A stretch of 64,000 nt of DNA from assembly GCA_003258795.1 (NCBI GenBank), contig QHMH01000009.1, forward strand, positions 1-64,000, read 5' to 3'. A model generated the notes under the pieces. The model was not told the DNA's origin and ran no database searches. It was given only the letters and a program-made list of their open reading frames with translations. Below are positions 17,343 to 26,747 of the stretch, piece by piece. Each line of letters opens with the position of its first letter. Within the stretch, counting starts at the first letter, position 1. A program made the translations under genes and the position numbers. Source of the DNA: Candidatus Melainabacteria bacterium (GTDB lineage Bacteria > Cyanobacteriota > Vampirovibrionia > Gastranaerophilales > Gastranaerophilaceae).

Positions 17343-18113
17343 ATGCAAGAATTAGAAAAACAATTTCACATTCACTGTGTTGAAGGTGATGTAGGACGTT
17401 ATGTTATTTTGCCAGGAGATCCTGGAAGATGTGAATCTATCGCAAAATTGTTCGATAACCCCGTTCACGTAGCTCAAAATAGAGAATATAACATTTATAC
17501 AGGAACTTTATTAGGCGAAAAAGTTAGCGTTTGCTCAACTGGTATCGGTGGTCCTTCCGCATCTATCGCAATGGAAGAACTTCACAATATCGGTGCTGAC
17601 ACATTTATTAGAGTTGGAACTTGCGGTGGGATTGATTTGAACGTTCAATCTGGAGATATCGTTGTTGCAACTGGGGCAATAAGATTTGAACACACTTCAA
17701 GAGAATATGCACCAATTGAATATCCTGCTGTCGCTGACCTTGACATTACTGTCGCTTTGAGAAAAGCTGCACTTGCTATGGGAAAAACTGTTCACACTGG
17801 TGTTGTTCAATGTAAAGATGCATTTTATGGTCAACACAGTCCAAGTAAAATGCCTGTTTCTTATGAACTTCTCCAAAAATGGGAAGCTTGGAAAAGATTA
17901 GGTGTTAAAGCTTCTGAAATGGAATCTGCAGCATTATTCGTTGTTGCTGATGCTCTAAAATGTCGTTGCGGTTCTTGCTTCCACGTTATTTGGAATCAAG
18001 AAAGAGAAGCTGCTGGTTTGGATCAAAAAATGAGCGAAGATACTTCTTCTGCAGTTAAAGTCGGCGTTGAAGCATTGAAACTTATGATAGAACAAGATAG
18101 AGCTTCAAAATAA
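17343..18113 (+). CDS. udp: Uridine phosphorylase
   Basis: Phosphorolysis of uridine to uracil and ribose-1-phosphate. Family signatures: LPGDPGRCESIAK at the N-terminus, GIGGPSASIAMEEL, RVGTCGGI and the ribose-binding EMESAALF. The ATG at 17343 is chosen over GTG at 17337 because GGAAGG lies 5 nt before it. The last 40 residues include a Cys-rich CRCGSCF stretch. Works with upp and the uridine-kinase-like gene in pyrimidine salvage. Substrate preference for uridine over other nucleosides is inferred. Confidence 0.85.
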   Translation: MQELEKQFHIHCVEGDVGRYVILPGDPGRCESIAKLFDNPVHVAQNREYNIYTGTLLGEKVSVCSTGIGGPSASIAMEELHNIGADTFIRVGTCGGIDLNVQSGDIVVATGAIRFEHTSREYAPIEYPAVADLDITVALRKAALAMGKTVHTGVVQCKDAFYGQHSPSKMPVSYELLQKWEAWKRLGVKASEMESAALFVVADALKCRCGSCFHVIWNQEREAAGLDQKMSEDTSSAVKVGVEALKLMIEQDRASK

Positions 18114-18134
18114 GACAAAATTTTAAAACTTTTT

Positions 18135-18158
18135 GGGCGAAGGCTAAAGCCTTCGCCC
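18135..18158 (+). terminator. Terminator after udp
   Basis: Perfect 10-bp GC-rich stem (18135-18144 with 18149-18158), loop TAAA, followed by a T-rich tract. Confidence 0.85.
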
Positions 18159-18231
18159 TTATACTTTCTTCTTATTTTATTTTAAATTTTTGCATGATAT
18201 ACTAAACATCGAAAAGATTGAGAGGTTTATT

Positions 18232-19407
18232 ATGTTTCAAAAAATAGATGAGAATGTATACTTTTGCGGATTAAACGATAGAGAGCGTAAAATATTTGAC
18301 GAACTCATTCCTTTGCATGAAGGAACAACTTACAATTCTTTTTTAATAAATGGTAGTGATAAGGTTGCATTGATTGATACAATGTATCCTTTGAAAAAAG
18401 AAGAATTTATAAAAAATCTTGACGAGAATAATGTTTCAAAAATAGATTACATTATTGCAAATCATGGAGAGCAAGATCATAGTGGAGCTTTGCCTGATCT
18501 TATAAAAAAATATCCTGATGCAATGATAGTAACAAACAACTTTTGCAAGAATAACATAAAGGAAATGTTACTTATTCCAGAAGAAAAATTTATCACAGTA
18601 AAAAATAATGATGAGATTTCCTTGGGGAATATGACATTAAGATTTATCCTTGCTCCAGGAGTTCACTGGCCGGATACAATGTTCACATACCTTGTGGAAA
18701 AAGAGTTGCTTTTCACTTGTGATTTTTTAGGTGCACACAAAACTTTTGACAATGTTTTTGCCGTTGAGGGTGAAGATTTAGAGAAAGCAGCAAAAAGATA
18801 TTATGCAGAAATTATGATGCCATTTAGGAATTTGTGCAAAAAATACGTAAAAACTGTTCGAGATCTTTCTGTAAAAATGATTTTGCCAAGCCACGGTCCA
18901 GTACACAAAAACCCTGACTACATTTTAGATCTTTACGAAGAATGGACTGACGATAAAACTAAAAATCTTGTGCTACTTCCATACGTTTCAATGTATGGTT
19001 CTGTTCTTGAAATGGTTGATTATCTGGCTAAAAAATTCGAAAATGCAGGAATTATGGCAAAAAAATTCGATATTGTAGAAGGTGATTTGGGTGAATATGC
19101 GATGGATTTGGTCGATGCAAACACAATAATTTTGGGAGCATCAACCGTTCTTGCAGGTCCTCATCCTGCCGCAATGAGCGGAGCATATTTAACAGGAGTT
19201 TTAGCTCCTAAAGCAAAAAACCTTTCAATCGTCGGTTCTTATGGCTGGAATGGTAAATTGGTTGAATTATTAGCACAAAACTTTTCTATGCTTAAAGCTG
19301 AAATTCTTGAGCCTGTTGTTGTAAAAGGAAAAGCGAAGGAAGATGATTACAAAAAACTTGATATTCTTGCTTCATCCGTAATCGAAAAACATAAAGGAAA
19401 TTTATGA
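18232..19407 (+). CDS. Flavodiiron protein (FprA-type oxygen/NO reductase)
   Basis: Reduces O2 to water and/or NO to N2O in anaerobes. The N-terminal metallo-beta-lactamase-like domain carries the diiron ligands HGEQDH (78-83), with further His ligands at GVHWPD and PSHGPVH; the C-terminal 140 residues are a flavodoxin-like FMN domain. 391 residues, with no added rubredoxin domain, so an external electron donor is needed. The ATG at 18232 follows AGAGG; an extended -10 (TGATATACT) lies upstream. dut overlaps its stop by 4 bp. Confidence 0.93.
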   Translation: MFQKIDENVYFCGLNDRERKIFDELIPLHEGTTYNSFLINGSDKVALIDTMYPLKKEEFIKNLDENNVSKIDYIIANHGEQDHSGALPDLIKKYPDAMIVTNNFCKNNIKEMLLIPEEKFITVKNNDEISLGNMTLRFILAPGVHWPDTMFTYLVEKELLFTCDFLGAHKTFDNVFAVEGEDLEKAAKRYYAEIMMPFRNLCKKYVKTVRDLSVKMILPSHGPVHKNPDYILDLYEEWTDDKTKNLVLLPYVSMYGSVLEMVDYLAKKFENAGIMAKKFDIVEGDLGEYAMDLVDANTIILGASTVLAGPHPAAMSGAYLTGVLAPKAKNLSIVGSYGWNGKLVELLAQNFSMLKAEILEPVVVKGKAKEDDYKKLDILASSVIEKHKGNL

Positions 19408-19847
19408 AAAAAACTATATTAAAGATAGAAAGACTTGAACACAACAAACACCTGCCAGAGTACAAGAGCAAAGGCGCTGCGGGAATGGATATATGCGCTG
19501 CTATTGATTCTCCCATAACTTTGAAACCACTTGAGAGAAGACTAATTCCCACTGGAATAAAAATAGAGCTTGAATCTGGATTTGAAGCTCAAATTAGACC
19601 TCGGTCCGGACTTTCAATAAAACACGGTATTTCGCTTATAAACTGTGTTGGAACAATCGATGAAGATTATAGAGGTGAGGTTTGTATACCAATTGTCAAT
19701 TTATCAAATGAAGAATATACAATTCAACCACAAGAGAGAATTGCACAAATGGTTATACAAGAAGTTCAACACGCACAGATAGAAGTTGTTACAAAGGTTT
19801 CTGAAACGACAAGAGGAGAAGGCGGATTTGGATCTACTGGGAAGTAA
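19404..19847 (+). CDS. dut: Deoxyuridine 5'-triphosphate nucleotidohydrolase
   Basis: Hydrolyses dUTP to dUMP, keeping uracil out of DNA and supplying dTMP synthesis. The five trimeric dUTPase motifs are visible: AAGMDICAA, RPRSGLS, GTIDEDYRGE, ERIAQMV and the C-terminal RGEGGFGSTG arm. 147 residues. ATGA-type overlap with the flavodiiron gene, suggesting translational coupling without a clear functional tie. Confidence 0.97.
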   Translation: MKKTILKIERLEHNKHLPEYKSKGAAGMDICAAIDSPITLKPLERRLIPTGIKIELESGFEAQIRPRSGLSIKHGISLINCVGTIDEDYRGEVCIPIVNLSNEEYTIQPQERIAQMVIQEVQHAQIEVVTKVSETTRGEGGFGSTGK

Positions 19848-19998
19848 GAGTCATCATCTTCTGACATATTCAAGAAAAAGTGTATTTTAAATAACCATTC
19901 CTACCTATGTTTATTTTTTTATTACCCTTTAAATATTGTCTTTTGGGGCAATTATTTTTCTCTAAAGTTTTATACAATTAACACTAAAGGGGAAAGTA

Positions 19999-21588
19999 AT
20001 GCAAGAAAATAATTATCCTAACAACTATCTTAAACAAAAATCTTTGGAGTGTTCTATAAGTGGGGTTTGTTCAATAAACACAGCCTTGACGTCTGTCCAC
20101 GAAACAATTTTACTTCATATTAAGTATTTAGCCTTCTATTTGTTAAAACTAAAAGATTTCGGTATCACTAACGACAAAATCAAAAAGGATGTCTTGAACA
20201 TTCTATATGGTATTGCAATAAATGCAACCTATTCTCAAGAAGAGTTTCAAGGGATAGTAAAGAATATTGATGAATACATAACTCAATCAAAATATCTTTA
20301 CGAAAAGCATTGCAAAGAAAATCAATTAAAAATTGAAACTCAAAAAATTAAACTTCAAAAAAATTACGATTTGATTGACACCATAAAAAAATGGGAAAAA
20401 AATTTTATAAAAAAATACAAAACCCAAAGCGAAGAAGATAAAAACAGTGTAGAAATTATCCACATTCTTGGGCGTTCACTTGTAATAAAAATAGTAGAAT
20501 TACAAAGACTAAATGGTGACCTGAAAGACGCATATTACACCATTCTTTCGTTGATAAATACAATAGAAGAAAGCAATTTCAAATTTCCTAACGATCTCTT
20601 TGAAAAAGGTCTGTTGACATTTTTAGAAATAAACAAAAAAATATATGCAATACAGAGAAAATTATTTGGCAGAGTAATGGAAAATGAAGCAGATTTGTCT
20701 TCTTTTGAAGGTAAAGCTATTTTGGTATCAGGAACAGATTTAATGCCATTGAAAATTCTTTTAGATGAAACAGAGAAAAAAGATATAAACATATATACCC
20801 ACGGATTTGACATGCTTGTTGCACACACTCTTCCTGAATTTTGTAAGTACAAAAATCTCAAAGGCAACTTTGCCTCTGGATATGAAAATTATATCGCTGA
20901 TTTCTCTGTCTTTCCAGGTCCAATTGTTATGAGCAGAGTTTATATGGAAAATGTTGATTTTCTATACCGTGGACGACTTTTCTCGCCAGATCCTTACGTT
21001 TCAAAAGGAATTACGAGAATAGATGATTTTGAATTCGCACCAGTAGTAAACTCCGCAATAAAATCTGTTGGATTCAAAAAAAATCACAAAAGAAAGAAAA
21101 TAAAATTAGGCTACAACGAAGAAGAAGTAACTGCATACACTGATAAAATCTTACAGAAAGTTAAAGACGGAAAAATTAAAAATCTATACATCATCGGATT
21201 GTGTAATTTTTCAGATAAAAGTGAAGATTACTATGAAGAATTTCTTCAAAAATTGCCTGACAATTCCTTTGCATTTTCTTTTTCACATCCAAAAAGTGCA
21301 GAGAATATTTTCCATATAAATTCATACTTTGACACAAGATTGTTTCTTAAAATTTTTAGAAATTTTAAGGATATTCCACAAGGAAATATAAGCATTTTTG
21401 TAACAAAGGGCGATAGATACGTTGTAACTAACTTACTCTTGATGAAAAAACTTGGATTTAGACATGTCTTTTCAAGCAACTTCCCAGATTCGATAATTGC
21501 TCCAAATGTAAAAGATATTCTTCAACAAAAGTTCAAGATAAATTTCATCAGCAACGTCGACAAAGACATCGAAAAAACTATGTATTAA
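19999..21588 (+). CDS. Hybrid-cluster-protein (Hcp) homologue lacking most hybrid-cluster ligands
   Basis: 529 residues. The N-terminal CSISGVC recalls the Hcp 4Fe-4S region (C18 and C24 only). The core follows Hcp in order: GKAILVSGTDL, YTHGFDMLVAH, LKGNFASGYENYIADFSVFPGPI, YRGRLFS, IIGLCNFSD. In true Hcp these hold a His, a Glu and Cys ligands of the Fe-S-O cluster. Here the His is T246, the Glu in THGE is F/D, the Cys after the FPG motif is absent, only C402 remains of the late cysteines, and the YEQK motif reads KGDRY. It therefore keeps the fold but probably not hydroxylamine/NO reductase chemistry. Good Shine-Dalgarno (AAAGGGG). Role unknown. Confidence 0.65.
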   Translation: MQENNYPNNYLKQKSLECSISGVCSINTALTSVHETILLHIKYLAFYLLKLKDFGITNDKIKKDVLNILYGIAINATYSQEEFQGIVKNIDEYITQSKYLYEKHCKENQLKIETQKIKLQKNYDLIDTIKKWEKNFIKKYKTQSEEDKNSVEIIHILGRSLVIKIVELQRLNGDLKDAYYTILSLINTIEESNFKFPNDLFEKGLLTFLEINKKIYAIQRKLFGRVMENEADLSSFEGKAILVSGTDLMPLKILLDETEKKDINIYTHGFDMLVAHTLPEFCKYKNLKGNFASGYENYIADFSVFPGPIVMSRVYMENVDFLYRGRLFSPDPYVSKGITRIDDFEFAPVVNSAIKSVGFKKNHKRKKIKLGYNEEEVTAYTDKILQKVKDGKIKNLYIIGLCNFSDKSEDYYEEFLQKLPDNSFAFSFSHPKSAENIFHINSYFDTRLFLKIFRNFKDIPQGNISIFVTKGDRYVVTNLLLMKKLGFRHVFSSNFPDSIIAPNVKDILQQKFKINFISNVDKDIEKTMY

Positions 21589-22249
21589 AAATTCTATCTC
21601 CAGCATCACCCATGCCAGGAACAATATAACCGTTTTCGTTTATATAAGAATCGATAGCGGCAGTAATAATTTCAACTTTTGGATATGACCTTTGGATATT
21701 CAAAAGTCCTTCTGGAGCAGCCATAATACATACCACTTTTATGTTTTCTTGCGGAATGTTTTTGTCTGCATAAAGTTTTATAACTTCTAACAAAGAATTT
21801 CCTGTTGCCAACATTGGGTCAGTAATAATAATATGGAATTTTTCTGGGTTTTTAGCTTCCATAGGAACTTTGTTGTAATACCAAACCGGTTTCAACGTTT
21901 TTTCATCACGATACATACCAATGTGTCTAATACATGCCTGAGGTAAAATATCTATTGCCTCGTCTGTAAAAATCAACCCAGCTCTTAAAATTGGAGAAAT
22001 AATAAGATTTATATTCGGATCAATAGTTTTAGTTTTGAAAGACATTAACGGTGTTTCAACAACTGTATCAACAAGAGGTAAAGTTTTCGACGTTTCATAC
22101 AATAACACTCTTGTAATTTTTCTTGTCGCGATTCTAACTCCCTGAGAATCCGTATTTTTATCTCTCATCTTACATAGGTTTTGCAAGATTACGGGATTTT
22201 CCACAAGGTTAATCATATTCATATTCAATTTTTCCAAAATCTTTTCCAT
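21578..22249 (-). CDS. upp: Uracil phosphoribosyltransferase
   Basis: Converts uracil and PRPP to UMP. The PRPP-binding loop is DPMLATGNSL, with PILRAGL earlier and GDAGDRIF at the C-terminus. 223 residues, about 15 longer than usual. A strong AGGAG supports the ATG at 22249, which lies inside the last 41 bp of the mlaD-like gene. The 3' end overlaps the convergent Hcp-like gene by 11 bp. Confidence 0.94.
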   Translation of the reverse strand: MEKILEKLNMNMINLVENPVILQNLCKMRDKNTDSQGVRIATRKITRVLLYETSKTLPLVDTVVETPLMSFKTKTIDPNINLIISPILRAGLIFTDEAIDILPQACIRHIGMYRDEKTLKPVWYYNKVPMEAKNPEKFHIIITDPMLATGNSLLEVIKLYADKNIPQENIKVVCIMAAPEGLLNIQRSYPKVEIITAAIDSYINENGYIVPGMGDAGDRIFNT

Positions 22250-22847
22250 GGTTTTCTCCTGCTTCCTTATTATTATAATTTATTTTATCTAATTGTTGGT
22301 GTGTTTTGTCAACCCAATAATTTGCCCTGTCTAAAACGTTTGAATGAGAAGATTTCTTTTTTATCACTCCTGTTTTTGCCATAAAATTAGAAACATTGTA
22401 TGTAATTTCAGACATATCGTCAAACATATTGAGCAACAATGCTAAAGAATCACCAATTCTTTTAGGAGGTTGAGCAATAATAATTTCGCTTTGAGCTATA
22501 TGTCCCTCTTGAGGCGGATACAATTCCAAAGATTTTGATCCCCCCAATCCATAAAACTCAACAGTTGCAATAGTGTTTACCGGCAACTTTGTATTGGGTT
22601 TAGTGACAATAAACTTCAAATAAACCCTATCTTCTATCATCTCTATTTTCTTAACATAGCCAATATTTATTCCCATAAATTTTACTGGAGAGCCAACGAT
22701 AAGTCCATCAACATCAGGTAATACAATCTGATAAGTCGTTGTAGCCTTTTTATGCTCGTTAACAAAAAAAACGATTGTACCAGCAATTATCCCGATGATA
22801 ATAAGCCAGAAGGAAATTTCAAAAATCCATAGCAATCGTTTATCCAT
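22209..22847 (-). CDS. MlaD/MCE-domain membrane-anchored lipid transport protein
   Basis: One N-terminal membrane helix (about 6-28) followed by an MCE domain (about 38-118, with the LIVGSPVKFMGINIGYV and FYGLGGSKSLEL signatures). MCE proteins form hexameric rings that move phospholipids between membranes. 212 residues from the ATG at 22847; no Shine-Dalgarno precedes it and TATAAT ends 6 nt before it, hinting at a leaderless mRNA. No mlaE/mlaF partners are adjacent. The C-terminal tail overlaps upp. Confidence 0.85.
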   Translation of the reverse strand: MDKRLLWIFEISFWLIIIGIIAGTIVFFVNEHKKATTTYQIVLPDVDGLIVGSPVKFMGINIGYVKKIEMIEDRVYLKFIVTKPNTKLPVNTIATVEFYGLGGSKSLELYPPQEGHIAQSEIIIAQPPKRIGDSLALLLNMFDDMSEITYNVSNFMAKTGVIKKKSSHSNVLDRANYWVDKTHQQLDKINYNNKEAGENHGKDFGKIEYEYD

Positions 22848-22853
22848 ACTTTT

Positions 22854-22881
22854 ATTATAACCGAAAATAAACCTTGCACAA
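22854..22881 (-). promoter_or_regulatory. Promoter of the mlaD-like gene with -10 six nt before ATG
   Basis: Minus strand: TTGTGC (22876-22881), 16 bp, TATAAT (22854-22859), then exactly 6 nt to ATG. The predicted start site falls on or beside the ATG. Confidence 0.5.
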
Positions 22882-22902
22882 ATTTTTTTTATGTTGTATA
22901 AA
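22874..22902 (+). promoter_or_regulatory. Promoter of the omega-like subunit gene
   Basis: TTGCAC (22874-22879), 17-bp spacer, TATAAA (22897-22902), about 38 bp before ATG at 22941. Overlaps the divergent mlaD promoter. Confidence 0.5.
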
Positions 22903-22940
22903 TAAATTAAGGTAATTACTATTTTAAAAAGGTACATAAT

Positions 22941-23174
22941 ATGGATCAAATAATCAAAATTGCTTGGGATTTAAACGAAAACACAGAAAACAGATACCAA
23001 TTGGTATATGAAATCGCAGAACTTGCAAAAAAACTTGTTGATGAAACTCAAGCAAAAAAATCTCGTGACGAATTTGGATTTGAAGAACATCCTTCTTTCA
23101 AAAAAGAAAATCCAGTTGAACACGCAATTATGGTTAAAGCGTCTGAAGCAGACGATAATGGACTTGTAGGTTAA
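22941..23174 (+). CDS. rpoZ: RNA polymerase omega subunit-like protein
   Basis: 77 residues. ENRYQLVYEIAELAKKLVDE matches the omega helix region (RYxLVxEIAxRA) and NPVEHAIMVKASE matches the KPVxxAIxEI motif. Omega helps assemble beta prime. The gene is divergent from the mlaD-like gene with its own promoter, and PNP follows 33 bp later. The short length and lack of a GxI ending leave some doubt. Confidence 0.65.
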   Translation: MDQIIKIAWDLNENTENRYQLVYEIAELAKKLVDETQAKKSRDEFGFEEHPSFKKENPVEHAIMVKASEADDNGLVG

Positions 23175-23207
23175 GGTATATTTTTAGTGTTATTTGGGAG
23201 TGATTAT

Positions 23208-24008
23208 ATGCAGAGTACTATTGATTTTATTAACGAAAAAACAAACAATTTTAACCCTGAAATTGGAGTAATATTAGGATCTGGTCTTGGCGATTTTGCT
23301 GACAAGCTTGATTCAATATCTGTTCCTTATTCAGAAATTCCTGGGTTTAAAAAATCAACAGTACAAGGTCATGCTGGCAGACTTGTTTTTGCACAATACA
23401 AAGGAAAAAGAGTTGTGTTTATGCAAGGACGTTATCACTTCTATGAAGGTCATTCAATGCAAACCGTTGTTTACCCTGTAAAAGTAATGAAAAAATTGGG
23501 GGTTAAAACCCTTATTGTTACCAACGCTGCTGGAGCTGTTAATAAAGATTTCAATCCCGCAGACTTAATGATAATCACTGATCATATTAACTTCTTGGGA
23601 ACAAACCCTCTTATTGGCGAAAATGACGATACTCTCGGAACAAGATTTCCTGATATGAGTGAAGTTTACAAAAAAGATTTGATTGAAAAAGCTGAAGCTT
23701 GCGCAAAAGAATTGGGCATAAACATCAGAAAAGGGGTTTACATCGCATCAACAGGTCCAAGCTATGAAACTCCAACTGAAGTTAAAATGATGAGAATGCT
23801 TGGGGCTGATGCGGTTGGTATGTCTACTGTACCTGAAGCAATCGTTGCAAATTACTGTGGAATAAAGGTTTTGGGCATAAGCTGTCTTACAAATTATGCA
23901 TCAGGTATAACCCAAACACCTCTAACACACAAAGAAGTAATCGAATCTGCAAACGAAGCAAAAGAAAAATTCCAAGCTTTGTTAGCTAAAGTTCTTGAAA
24001 CAGTTTAG
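23208..24008 (+). CDS. punA: Purine nucleoside phosphorylase
   Basis: Phosphorolysis of inosine and guanosine; trimeric PNP family. Signatures: ILGSGLGDFAD, QGHAGRLVF, GRYHFYEGH, TNAAGAVN, GPSYETPTE and MSTVPEA. 266 residues from the ATG at 23208, which has GGGAG upstream; the frame extends 7 codons further without a good start. Confidence 0.95.
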   Translation: MQSTIDFINEKTNNFNPEIGVILGSGLGDFADKLDSISVPYSEIPGFKKSTVQGHAGRLVFAQYKGKRVVFMQGRYHFYEGHSMQTVVYPVKVMKKLGVKTLIVTNAAGAVNKDFNPADLMIITDHINFLGTNPLIGENDDTLGTRFPDMSEVYKKDLIEKAEACAKELGINIRKGVYIASTGPSYETPTEVKMMRMLGADAVGMSTVPEAIVANYCGIKVLGISCLTNYASGITQTPLTHKEVIESANEAKEKFQALLAKVLETV

Positions 24009-24049
24009 AGCTTGAAAAATTTTAAAGATTAAAAAACTAAATTTTTAAT

Positions 24050-24313
24050 CTATGCATAAACATCTATAAGGTGTTTGCCTTGTTTTTCAAGAATTTCATA
24101 TGCTTCTTTTAAAGATATACCTAATTTTTTTACAAGTGCAGAAGCTTCATCCTTATATTTTGGATTTAGCACATCTTTTGGCATTTGCTTGCTTATGGCA
24201 GATGTGTTTGCAACAAAAGTATCTGCATTTGGCATAACCTTATTTGCAATTGGAAGTTGAACTATATTCTGTCCATAAGCTTTAAATATTGGTTTAGAGT
24301 ATATTTGTAACAT
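24050..24313 (-). CDS. Small protein of unknown function
   Basis: 87 residues, soluble, no signal peptide. The N-terminal half has low regularity (YSKPIFKAYGQNIVQLPI); the C-terminal half forms two likely helices with SALVKKLGISLKEAYEILEKQG. No family recognised. It lies downstream of, and parallel to, the DAHP synthase gene with a 30-bp gap, so it may be cotranscribed with it. Confidence 0.5.
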   Translation of the reverse strand: MLQIYSKPIFKAYGQNIVQLPIANKVMPNADTFVANTSAISKQMPKDVLNPKYKDEASALVKKLGISLKEAYEILEKQGKHLIDVYA

Positions 24314-24343
24314 AGTTTAAAATCTCCAAGGATATAAAACAAA

Positions 24344-25357
24344 TCAAGAAATTTTTTTGCCTATTACTGGTGCAATTTGTTTAATATCTTCATAAAGTTT
24401 TTTATATTGCTCAATATATAAAGACTGAGCACCATCACACAATGCATTGTCAGGAGAATTGTGAACCTCTATAATCAACCCGTCACAACCAGCCATAATA
24501 GCAGCTCTTCCCATCGGAACAACTGCCATTCTCAAGCCCGTAGAATGGCTTGGATCGACGATTATAGGGAGGTGTGAAAGATTCTTTAATACAGGGACAG
24601 CCGCTAAATCAAGAGTACTTCTCGTTGATTTTTCAAATGTCCTTATTCCTCTTTCACAAAGTATTATATTTTTATTTCCACCTAACAATAAGTATTCTGC
24701 TGACATCAAAAGTTCTTCCAATGTTGCAGAAAATCCTCTTTTTAGAATAATTGGTTTTTTAGTTTTGCTCAACTCCTTCAACATATAATAGTTGAACATA
24801 TTTCTTGCCCCGACTTGAATTATGTCGACGTATCGTTCAAATAGTTCAAGTTGAGATGCATCAATTATTTCAGAAACAGTTGCCATATTATATTTTTTAG
24901 CAACCTCGCTCAATATTTTTAACCCCTCTTCACCAAGTCCTTGAAAAGCGTATGGAGATGTTCTGGGTTTGAATGTTCCCCCACGAAGAATTTTTATTCC
25001 AATATCAGACAAGGCAGAAGCAATTGTATCAAGTTGTTCATAACTTTCTACTGCACAAGGTCCAGCAATAAGTCCAACATTATCTCCACCAAATTTTACA
25101 CCATTTACCTCAACTATGGTGTCCTCTGATTTATATGTTCTCGTTGTTTTCAAAAATCTTGAGGAAATTTTTATAGCCTCTGATACACCTTCAAAAAGTT
25201 CTAATTCACTTGTATCAAGCGAATTTGTTCCCAAGACTCTTATTACAACTTTGTTATTATCGTCAGATATATGAGTTTTTAAACCCTTTTTTGCTAAAAA
25301 ATTATTAACATCATCAACATTTTTTTGAGTAGCTTTGGAGTTCATTATAATAAGCAT
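24344..25357 (-). CDS. aroF: 3-deoxy-7-phosphoheptulonate synthase (DAHP synthase)
   Basis: First step of the shikimate pathway, from PEP and erythrose-4-phosphate. The N-terminal 70 residues form the ferredoxin-like regulatory domain of the AroA(I-beta) group; the TIM barrel carries AGPCAVES, LRGGTFKPRTSPYAFQG, VGARNMFN, LKRGFSAT, LCERGIRTFE and VDPSHSTG. 337 residues. Divergent from fixC. aroQ at 48152 is a later step of the pathway. Confidence 0.94.
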   Translation of the reverse strand: MLIIMNSKATQKNVDDVNNFLAKKGLKTHISDDNNKVVIRVLGTNSLDTSELELFEGVSEAIKISSRFLKTTRTYKSEDTIVEVNGVKFGGDNVGLIAGPCAVESYEQLDTIASALSDIGIKILRGGTFKPRTSPYAFQGLGEEGLKILSEVAKKYNMATVSEIIDASQLELFERYVDIIQVGARNMFNYYMLKELSKTKKPIILKRGFSATLEELLMSAEYLLLGGNKNIILCERGIRTFEKSTRSTLDLAAVPVLKNLSHLPIIVDPSHSTGLRMAVVPMGRAAIMAGCDGLIIEVHNSPDNALCDGAQSLYIEQYKKLYEDIKQIAPVIGKKIS

Positions 25358-25451
25358 TTTTTACATTCTCCATTTTTTTTTATCGTATAACAAATTTGGG
25401 CAATTTGCAAACTCTGAAATTCCGTGTATAATAATGTTTTGGAGAGTGTAA

Positions 25452-26747
25452 ATGAAAAACAAATGTCAAGTTATAGTAGTCGGTGGTGGTCCTGCAGGAA
25501 TTTGTGCAGCGATAACTATTGCAAAAGCAGGAAAAGAAGTTATCCTCATTGAAAGAGGTGCTTTTTGTGGAAGCAAAAACGTATTTGGGGGAGCAATATA
25601 CACTCGCCCTACAAAAGAAATTTTCCCAGATTTTGAACAAACAGCACCACTTGAGAGAAAAATAACAACACATAATTACCTTATTAGAAGTGAAGGACAA
25701 GAACTTTCGCTTGCATATTTTAATCAAGAAGAAAATAATGCATATACAGTTATAAGAGGAAAATTTGACCGCTGGATGCAAGAAGAAGCACAAAAAGCCG
25801 GAGTAGTTGTTGTAACAGAAACTCTTGTCAATGATTTGATTGTTGAAAATAAAAAAATTGTTGGTGTTAAAACTGAACTTGAAGATTATTTTTGCGACGT
25901 GGTTATTTTAGCAGATGGAGTTAATTCCATTTTGGCAAAAAAAGCGGGATTAAGAAATGATATAAATCCTGAAGATGTTGCATTGAGTGTAAAAGAGGTT
26001 ATAAAACTTGATGAAGAAACTATCAATCAACGGTTTAATCTTAAAGATAGCGAAGGTTGCTCTTACGAAATTTTAGGAGAACCAATGTCTAACATCTTTG
26101 GAATGGGATTTCTTTACACAAACAAAAACTCTATATCGATAGGCGTTGGCATTAGTTTGAAAGATTTAGCAAGATTTGAATTAAGACCTTATGATGTTCT
26201 TGAAAAGATGAAAGAACACCCTAAATTTAAAAATCTTTTATCTGGCGGAGAATTGCTTGAATATTCAGCTCACCTTATTCCAGAGGGAGGATATCATAAA
26301 ATTCCTAAATTGTTTACAGATGGTGCTTTGGTAGTTGGGGATGCCGCAATGCTTGTAAACAGCGTACATTTTGAAGGCACAAACCTTGCAATGATTAGCG
26401 GAAAACTCGCTGGGGAAACAGTTTTGAATGCTATCGAAAAAAATGATTTTTCTGCAAAAGCATTATCAAACTACAAGAAAAAACTTGAAAAATCATTCAT
26501 TATCAAAGATTTAAAAGCTTATAAAGATGTTATTAAAAACGTTGAAAAACGACAAGACTCTTTTTTAGGATATTTCCCTAAAAAAATCGTTGAATTCTTC
26601 AATCTCTTTACAAATGTTGATTCTGTTCCTAAACGAGGGAAATATCGAAAATACATTAAAAGCTTCTTTACAGAAAGAAGTATTTGCGAACTTTTTAAAG
26701 ACGGTGTTGCAATGATAAAAGCTGTTTGGGGGGTAATAATTGGATAA
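25452..26747 (+). CDS. fixC: FixC-like electron transfer flavoprotein-quinone oxidoreductase
   Basis: FAD flavoprotein of the ETF-QO/FixC family. The N-terminal Rossmann motif is VVGGGPAGICAAI, followed by ERGAFCGSKNVFGG, GKFDRWMQEEA and the GDAAMLVNSVHFEGTN segment. It accepts electrons from a FixAB flavoprotein and passes them to quinone. Cotranscribed with fixX (8-bp overlap). No fixA or fixB lies in the window, so its donor is encoded elsewhere or differs. Confidence 0.88.
   Translation: MKNKCQVIVVGGGPAGICAAITIAKAGKEVILIERGAFCGSKNVFGGAIYTRPTKEIFPDFEQTAPLERKITTHNYLIRSEGQELSLAYFNQEENNAYTVIRGKFDRWMQEEAQKAGVVVVTETLVNDLIVENKKIVGVKTELEDYFCDVVILADGVNSILAKKAGLRNDINPEDVALSVKEVIKLDEETINQRFNLKDSEGCSYEILGEPMSNIFGMGFLYTNKNSISIGVGISLKDLARFELRPYDVLEKMKEHPKFKNLLSGGELLEYSAHLIPEGGYHKIPKLFTDGALVVGDAAMLVNSVHFEGTNLAMISGKLAGETVLNAIEKNDFSAKALSNYKKKLEKSFIIKDLKAYKDVIKNVEKRQDSFLGYFPKKIVEFFNLFTNVDSVPKRGKYRKYIKSFFTERSICELFKDGVAMIKAVWGVIIG

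Noticed and set aside
24026..24051. Hairpin AGATTAAAAA/TTTTTAATCT after punA as terminator
   Set aside because: Almost all A-T, low stability, and it overlaps the stop of the neighbouring gene; not called as a feature.
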